Positions 29,628-33,835 of a stretch of DNA of 33,835 nt are shown piece after piece; within the stretch, counting starts at the first letter, position 1, and every line of letters starts with the position of its first letter. A program made the position numbers and the translations under genes. A model generated the notes under the pieces. It was not told the DNA's origin. It saw only the letters and a list, made by a program, of their open reading frames with translations, and ran no database searches. This DNA comes from Pseudolactococcus hodotermopsidis (lineage in GTDB: Bacteria; Bacillota; Bacilli; Lactobacillales; Streptococcaceae), in assembly GCF_011170085.1 (NCBI RefSeq), contig NZ_BLLI01000016.1, positions 1-33,835 of the forward strand, written 5' to 3'.

Positions 29628-30653
29628 TTAACCAAAACCATTCTCAAGAAGTTCGATAACAGCAAGCATTTGCGCATCCGTAACTACTTTTTCAGCACCA
29701 TTGACAAGTACATCAAAAACATTGTCATAAATCCGACCGTAATCGCCCACTATGGCCGGCATAAACTTCTCAATACGATCGCCACTTTGATTAAAATAAG
29801 TCAGCTTACCAAAATCTTGCGGCACATCTTCGCCAAAACCACGCGCACTTGGCATAATACCGCTCTTGAGATCATTTTCCTGTTGATCCATATTATACTT
29901 GATATAACTGCCGTTCGTTCCTTGAATCAGCCATTTTGGATAGCTAACAAGCGCCATTTCTGTCGCTTGAATGGTCGCTTTCATGTTATCAGCGTAGAAA
30001 AGTCCGACTTCAAAGTGGTCATCAACATGGCTTTGGGGATTTCGAGTTGCACGAATATCATAGCTAACTTTTTCAGGTTTACCAAATAAAGCAATCATCT
30101 GATCAACTAAATGGACACCATGTCCATAAAAAGCACCGTTGATTTTACTTGCCTGATAAATCGTTTCATCAGGACGAAAATGGTCCATATGCACCTCAAG
30201 ATCAATGATTCGCCCCAAATAGCCCGTTTTCAGAATATGTTCAACCGTCAGAAAATCGCTATCAAAACGACGATTTTGAAACGGCATGAAAAAGCAATTT
30301 TTCATCTTGGCAATATCAATCAACTCTTCCATCTCAGACAATTTTTCAACAGCGGGCTTATCAACCATCACATTTTTACCAGCCAGCAACAACTGTTTAA
30401 CCAAGGCAAAATGCGTATTTGCAGGTGTCACAACGACAACAAGGTCAATCGTCTCATCATCAATAATATCTGCAACGTCAGTCGTGAAAATCGTGCCAGT
30501 TGCCTCAAGTTCAGCTTGTGCAATAAGATTTTTCCCCAAAGTTCGAGCGTAAATCCGCCCAATTCTCATATTGTCACGGCTTTTCACATAAGGAATATGA
30601 TAACGATTCGTTGATTTGCCAAATCCGATATAAGCAATATTTAATTTCTTCAT
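29628..30653 (-). CDS. YhhX-like Gfo/Idh/MocA oxidoreductase
   Basis: This is an NAD(P)-dependent dehydrogenase of unknown sugar or sugar-acid substrate. The 341-residue protein begins with a Rossmann motif in IGFGKSTNRYHIPYV, which is the same pattern as Escherichia coli YhhX. It also shares QNRRFDS, GAFYGHGVHLVDQMI and SYDIR with that protein. The catalytic lysine lies in VDKPA (about 99), a conservative change from the usual EKP. ATG 30653 lies 7 bases after a TATAAT and has no ribosome binding site, so the mRNA looks leaderless. It stands between pepO and the polyphosphate-type operon, probably transcribed alone. Confidence 0.9.
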   Translation of the reverse strand: MKKLNIAYIGFGKSTNRYHIPYVKSRDNMRIGRIYARTLGKNLIAQAELEATGTIFTTDVADIIDDETIDLVVVVTPANTHFALVKQLLLAGKNVMVDKPAVEKLSEMEELIDIAKMKNCFFMPFQNRRFDSDFLTVEHILKTGYLGRIIDLEVHMDHFRPDETIYQASKINGAFYGHGVHLVDQMIALFGKPEKVSYDIRATRNPQSHVDDHFEVGLFYADNMKATIQATEMALVSYPKWLIQGTNGSYIKYNMDQQENDLKSGIMPSARGFGEDVPQDFGKLTYFNQSGDRIEKFMPAIVGDYGRIYDNVFDVLVNGAEKVVTDAQMLAVIELLENGFG

Positions 30654-30660
30654 GACTTCT

Positions 30661-30666
30661 ATTATA
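30661..30666 (-). promoter_or_regulatory. -10 box abutting the oxidoreductase start
   Basis: A perfect TATAAT lies 7 bases before the ATG. The -35 region (GTGTAT at 17 bases) is poor and there is no TG extension, so the promoter is less certain than those of gshAB and tagO. Confidence 0.45.
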
Positions 30667-30746
30667 CGCTACCACTTCTAAAAATACACTTTTGAGGTCT
30701 TACTAATGCTTAAATCGCAAACAAAATGATTTTCCCTATGAAAGAC

Positions 30747-32051
30747 TTAGCGACCGCCACGACCTCCCATACCGCCACCAAGACCACCGCCTTTCATGCC
30801 ACCTTGGCTAGCAGCACTTTCTTCCGTAATAGCTGTTTTTGTACCATTTGCCGAAACTTGCGTAATCGTTGCACCACTTTGGCTATAATTGCCGTCAAAG
30901 TCAATCGGTGACCAATCACGGGCGCTAGAGGGATCGTTTATCGTAATCGTACCACCTGTTATCGTCAAATCGCCATTTGAATCAATCCCGTCACCACTGC
31001 CAGAAAGTCCCGCAGCAACCGTTATCGTACCGTCCGAAATCTCAATACTACCAGTGCTTGAACCAAAACGGTCTTGCGTTGTTGCCGCGGTATCATTGCC
31101 ACCTGCGCCATTGATACCATCATCTTGTGCCTTAATCGCAATCGTGCCGCCCTTGATTTGAACATCACTCGCCTCAAGCCCTTCATAAGAATTCTCAATC
31201 GTGATTTTGCCGTCATTGACCGTCAACGTCCCATCTGCGTGCATGCCGTCATCTTCGACCTCAAGTATGATGTCGCCATTATTGATAACAATATCGGTCG
31301 CCGAATGAAAACCATCGCTCGTTGCCTTGATGTCAAAAGTGCCTGCGTTGACTGTAATCACACCTTGATCAGCTTCTTCAATATTAGTCGTTTTAATCGC
31401 ATTACTTTCAGCATTTAAAGTAAATGTTCCACCATCAAAAGTCACACTGTCTTTTCCTTTAATCGCCTCATTTTTCGCTGTCAAATCGTAAGTACCGCTC
31501 TTGAATTTCAAGTCATTTTTAGATTGAATGGCGTTATTATTAGCAGATGTCACGACCAATGTACCACTTCCTGTGAATTTCAAATCGTCTTTTGAATAGA
31601 TAGTTGCTGTCTTTTCAGAATCATTACCTGTTCCTGAAATCGTATTTAGCGTTTTTTCAGCTGTCTCAATCGTGACTTCTTTACCATTTAGAATGGCAAT
31701 CGGTGCTGTTGTACTATTGCCAATTTCAGCATTATTAAGCACGATTACTACCTCATCAGTATCTGTTGCAAGATTGACCGTAATCTGCCCATTTTCCGTC
31801 TTACCTGTTATCTCATAAGTGCCAGGTTGCGTAATTGTCAGGTTGGGATCTTTTGACAAATCAACATTTGTCGCATTTTCAAGCGAAGTTGGCTCGACTT
31901 TTTCAGCGCTTGGACTTGATGATTTGACAACAGATGTTGTTGCTGTTTTGCTCGCCGTCTCTTTGTCTTTGTTGAAAATGGCAACAGTACCAAAAACAAG
32001 AGCTAATAAAACAACAACAAGTCCAATACTTAGTATTTTCTTATTTTTCAT
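30747..32051 (-). CDS. Surface beta-helix protein, carbohydrate-binding (Cthe_2159/DUF4353-like)
   Basis: The 434-residue protein begins with a short basic stretch and a hydrophobic segment (ILSIGLVVVLLALVFGTVAIF), an export signal or membrane anchor without a lipobox. A Ser/Thr-rich linker follows, then repeated turns such as DGFHSATDIVINNGD, DGMHADGTLTVNDGK and EGLEASDVQIKGGT, which form a parallel beta-helix. This pattern matches the Cthe_2159/DUF4353 family, one member of which binds acidic polysaccharide. The last 20 residues are a Gly-rich tail (GGGLGGGMGGRGGR). It is third in the operon, 16 bases after the DUF4956 gene. Its partner genes suggest a surface polymer role; substrate unknown. 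Confidence 0.82.
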   Translation of the reverse strand: MKNKKILSIGLVVVLLALVFGTVAIFNKDKETASKTATTSVVKSSSPSAEKVEPTSLENATNVDLSKDPNLTITQPGTYEITGKTENGQITVNLATDTDEVVIVLNNAEIGNSTTAPIAILNGKEVTIETAEKTLNTISGTGNDSEKTATIYSKDDLKFTGSGTLVVTSANNNAIQSKNDLKFKSGTYDLTAKNEAIKGKDSVTFDGGTFTLNAESNAIKTTNIEEADQGVITVNAGTFDIKATSDGFHSATDIVINNGDIILEVEDDGMHADGTLTVNDGKITIENSYEGLEASDVQIKGGTIAIKAQDDGINGAGGNDTAATTQDRFGSSTGSIEISDGTITVAAGLSGSGDGIDSNGDLTITGGTITINDPSSARDWSPIDFDGNYSQSGATITQVSANGTKTAITEESAASQGGMKGGGLGGGMGGRGGR

Positions 32052-32067
32052 TTATAATTCACCTTTC

Positions 32068-32748
32068 TTAAAGGTCGTTAAGACCAAGTTTGCTACTTTG
32101 AATGACAATCGGTAGATTCCCATTTATCTCCCGCAATTTATCAAGAAAAGCCTTTTGTTGTGTGGTATCCTTTTCGATAATAACAAAAGTCGCCTCTAAT
32201 AAGCTACCAAGATTCGTTGTCTTGACTGTTTCTAATTTGTAACTATTCGTAAATTCTCCCATAATTTGATTAAATTCGGAATTATAATCAGTATATTCCG
32301 GCAATGTAATCTTGACTTGTTTTTCTGCCGTTACTGATTCGCCAAATTTTGCATGCGTGTAAGCAATCATTGCCAAACTAACAATCATCACAAAAATGAA
32401 AGCATAAGTGACATAGCCCATGCCAATGGCAAGTCCTGTCGCCATTGAAAAGAAAACAGTAGTGATTTCACGCGCGTTACCTGGCGCTGAACGAAAACGC
32501 ACCAAGCTGAATGCGCCAGCCACGGTAATCCCCGCGCCAAGATTACCATTGACAACCATAATAATGGCTGAAACAAGCACTGGTAAAAGTGCCACGGTAA
32601 AAATGAGATGTTTACTATAAACGTTGCGATACATATGAACTTTGGCGATAACCAGACCCGCAATAAGACTAGCGAAAATCGTGAGCAAAAGAACAGGCAA
32701 ACTGACAGAAAGCGTGTTGGTTGAACTAGATAGAATACTTGAAAGCAT
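32068..32748 (-). CDS. DUF4956 membrane protein
   Basis: The 226-residue protein has about four transmembrane helices (LSVSLPVLLLTIFASLIAG, HLIFTVALLPVLVSAIIMVV, then TTVFFSMATGLAIGMGYV and AFIFVMIVSLAMIAY). A conserved loop, AGAFSLVRFRSAPGNAREI, and a soluble C-terminal domain follow. DUF4956 proteins commonly neighbour VTC-domain genes. The ATG 32748 is chosen because AAGGA lies 8 bases upstream; codons further up are unsupported. It overlaps the end of the VTC gene by 23 bases, implying coupled translation. A likely role is a membrane partner or channel for the VTC enzyme, which is inference. Confidence 0.85.
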   Translation of the reverse strand: MLSSILSSSTNTLSVSLPVLLLTIFASLIAGLVIAKVHMYRNVYSKHLIFTVALLPVLVSAIIMVVNGNLGAGITVAGAFSLVRFRSAPGNAREITTVFFSMATGLAIGMGYVTYAFIFVMIVSLAMIAYTHAKFGESVTAEKQVKITLPEYTDYNSEFNQIMGEFTNSYKLETVKTTNLGSLLEATFVIIEKDTTQQKAFLDKLREINGNLPIVIQSSKLGLNDL

Positions 32749-33481
32749 AGTTTTTTTCCTTTTCTTGATAATAAATCGGTGCAATAATTTCTTTATAGAT
32801 GTTGCCGTATTTGGTAAATTTACCTTGATAAATGTCGAGTTCAGATAAAAGTCGTGAAATTTCTAATGGAAAACACTCAGAAATCTTAATTTCCATGAGA
32901 ATTGTGTTAGCATCTGTCAACAATTCTTGTGTAATCGAATCCGCTTGTGTCAGGTCAAACTCCGTCAAACTATATCGGATATTTTGATCAAAAGTTATCC
33001 GAAAATCAGGGTCATTTTTACCAAACATGGCAAGCCTATCATAACTAATCAAAACTTTTGGTTGCAATGGTTCTTGTTTTTGATAATAGTCGATTTCATT
33101 TAAAATCTGACTTTTTTTGTCAATCTGTCGCCCTTTTAAAAATGCTTGCGCTTGTCCATAAATCAACTTTTCGCGCCGTTTATAGGTAATACCAGCAACT
33201 TTTTTCTTGAGTTCAATGAAAACTTGACTATCATTAGTTGGCTGACCATAGCTCCGCAGCCGCAATTTCTCCTTGAATTTCGGTTTTGAAACTGAATGCC
33301 TGATCACATCAAAATCAGATGTATCATAATAAATCGTGTGAATCGTATGTAAGCCATAGTCATCAAAAGACATATAAGGCTGCAAACGCTCAACCAAGCA
33401 GTCAAATTTATCACGCGTGAGCAAATATTTCTTCTCCTTACGCTCAAAAATTTGACCACTTTTGACTTTTACTTTTGCCAT
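32726..33481 (-). CDS. VTC-domain polyphosphate polymerase-like protein
   Basis: The 251-residue protein is a stand-alone VTC domain, a tunnel-fold enzyme that in yeast Vtc4 makes polyphosphate from ATP. The expected basic and acidic residues are present: FERKEKKY (about 12-19), Arg74 and Arg76 in KLRLRSYG, Lys92 in IELKKK, Arg149 in YDRLAMF, Glu197 and Lys199 in MEIKI, and Lys221 and Lys224 in KFTKYG. The ATG 33481 has GGAGG 8 bases upstream. It is the first gene of the three-gene operon; no strong promoter is obvious, with TAAAAT about 30 bases upstream the best -10. No transmembrane segment is seen, so it should act at the membrane through its DUF4956 partner. Confidence 0.87.
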   Translation of the reverse strand: MAKVKVKSGQIFERKEKKYLLTRDKFDCLVERLQPYMSFDDYGLHTIHTIYYDTSDFDVIRHSVSKPKFKEKLRLRSYGQPTNDSQVFIELKKKVAGITYKRREKLIYGQAQAFLKGRQIDKKSQILNEIDYYQKQEPLQPKVLISYDRLAMFGKNDPDFRITFDQNIRYSLTEFDLTQADSITQELLTDANTILMEIKISECFPLEISRLLSELDIYQGKFTKYGNIYKEIIAPIYYQEKEKNYAFKYSI

Positions 33482-33569
33482 GTTTTGCCTCCATTTCTAC
33501 TTTGTTAAACATATTTTACAAAATTAAACTTTCAGAAACCTTAAATGGAACTGATTTGAAGCTTAAAAT

Positions 33570-33600
33570 AAAAAAACATCAATTTAATGTGTTTTTTTAT
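33570..33600. terminator. Terminator-like hairpin between operon and IS
   Basis: AAAAAAACAT pairs with ATGTGTTTTTTT (one bulged G) around CAATTTA. A-runs and T-runs on both sides make it usable in either direction; it insulates the VTC operon from the IS side. Confidence 0.5.
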
Positions 33601-33613
33601 AGGGCTCTATAAT

Positions 33614-33648
33614 AAATCGTGTGGGAAAAATTCCCAGACGATTTTTTT
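33614..33648 (+). terminator. Strong hairpin with T-tract near IS left end
   Basis: AAATCGT-g-TGGGAA pairs with TTCCCA-g-ACGATTT (13 pairs, one mismatch) around AAA, followed by seven T. It would stop transcription entering the element from outside. Confidence 0.75.
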
Positions 33649-33709
33649 GCAAAAAAAATCCTTCCTTCTATAATGTGAGTTACTAAGCAACACAAAAGAA
33701 AGGAAAGAC

Positions 33710-33835
33710 ATGTTTAATTATATCCTAAGTAAGTATCATTTACAAGAAAAAGACTGGTTATATTCAGATACTTCCCCTATTCAAGTTGATCGTCACTTTG
33801 AACTTAACGTTAAGCTAACTCAACCAGCGACTAAG
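33710..33835 (+). CDS. IS transposase, N-terminal part, runs off window
   Basis: Forty-two codons from ATG 33710 remain open to the window edge, with AGGAAAGAC giving an AGGA site 6 bases upstream and TATAAT at 33669. The peptide starts MFNYILSKYHLQEKDW and continues with VDRHFELNVKLTQPATK. This would fit the region just before the zinc finger of ISL3-family transposases, but the fragment is too short for a firm family call. It looks intact as far as it goes. Confidence 0.6.
   Translation, partial: MFNYILSKYHLQEKDWLYSDTSPIQVDRHFELNVKLTQPATK

Larger units (their letters stand above)
33602..33835 (+). mobile_element. Left end of an insertion sequence, probably ISL3 family
   Basis: GGGCTCTATAATAAATCGTG at 33602-33621 resembles ISL3-family terminal repeats (GGCTCTT-type). 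It precedes a terminator-like hairpin, a -10 TATAAT (33669-33674) and the transposase start. The right end lies beyond the window. Confidence 0.55.

Overview
The window looks like a chromosomal segment of a low-GC lactic acid bacterium, most likely a Lactococcus of the piscium/raffinolactis type or a close streptococcal relative. This rests on remembered family resemblance and gene order: recU-ponA with ypsA beside it, a tagO/rgpG gene directly before the suf operon, an unsignalled 627-residue PepO, monocistronic-style rpoB-rpoC with a long leader, and a fused gshAB. No search was run, so the genus is an inference.

Layout. (1) 1-3280 is an accessory region built from insertion-sequence debris: the start of an IS5-type transposase at the left edge, a C-terminal ISAs1-type transposase scrap with its terminal repeat present twice, a decayed IS5-type element (2199-2961) with intact-looking ends but a frameshift and an internal deletion, and the tail of another transposase. 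Within it sits an intact-looking two-gene minus-strand module (490-1903): a small membrane protein and a LPO_1073/Vpar_1526-like protein that share a short repeated Gly/Asn/Gln motif. (2) 3300-8835 is core: tRNA-Cys, ponA-recU, divergent ypsA, a MazG-like pyrophosphohydrolase with a perfect palindrome at its promoter, and a phosphohexomutase. (3) 8958-11225 is gshAB (glutathione synthesis), divergent from the mutase. (4) 11361-18503 is the iron-sulfur assembly operon, in transcription order sufC-sufD-sufS-vanZ-like-sufU-tgt-sufB. Two genes unrelated to iron-sulfur assembly are inserted, one being an unusually long tgt. (5) 18637-27234 holds tagO, rpoC and rpoB, with a structured rpoB leader carrying a probable Lacto-rpoB RNA element and a possible attenuator. 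(6) 27618-30653 holds pepO and a YhhX-like oxidoreductase. (7) 30747-33481 is a three-gene operon: VTC-domain polyphosphate-polymerase-like protein, DUF4956 membrane protein, and a beta-helix surface protein. (8) 33602 to the end is the left end of an intact-looking IS, probably ISL3 family, running off the window.

The points most worth following up are the two-gene repeat-motif module whose last codons come from an IS end, the VTC/DUF4956/beta-helix operon, the altered suf operon with its atypical tgt, the rpoB leader, and three genes (gshAB, tagO, the YhhX-like gene) whose -10 box lies only 7-8 bases before the start codon, which predicts leaderless mRNAs.
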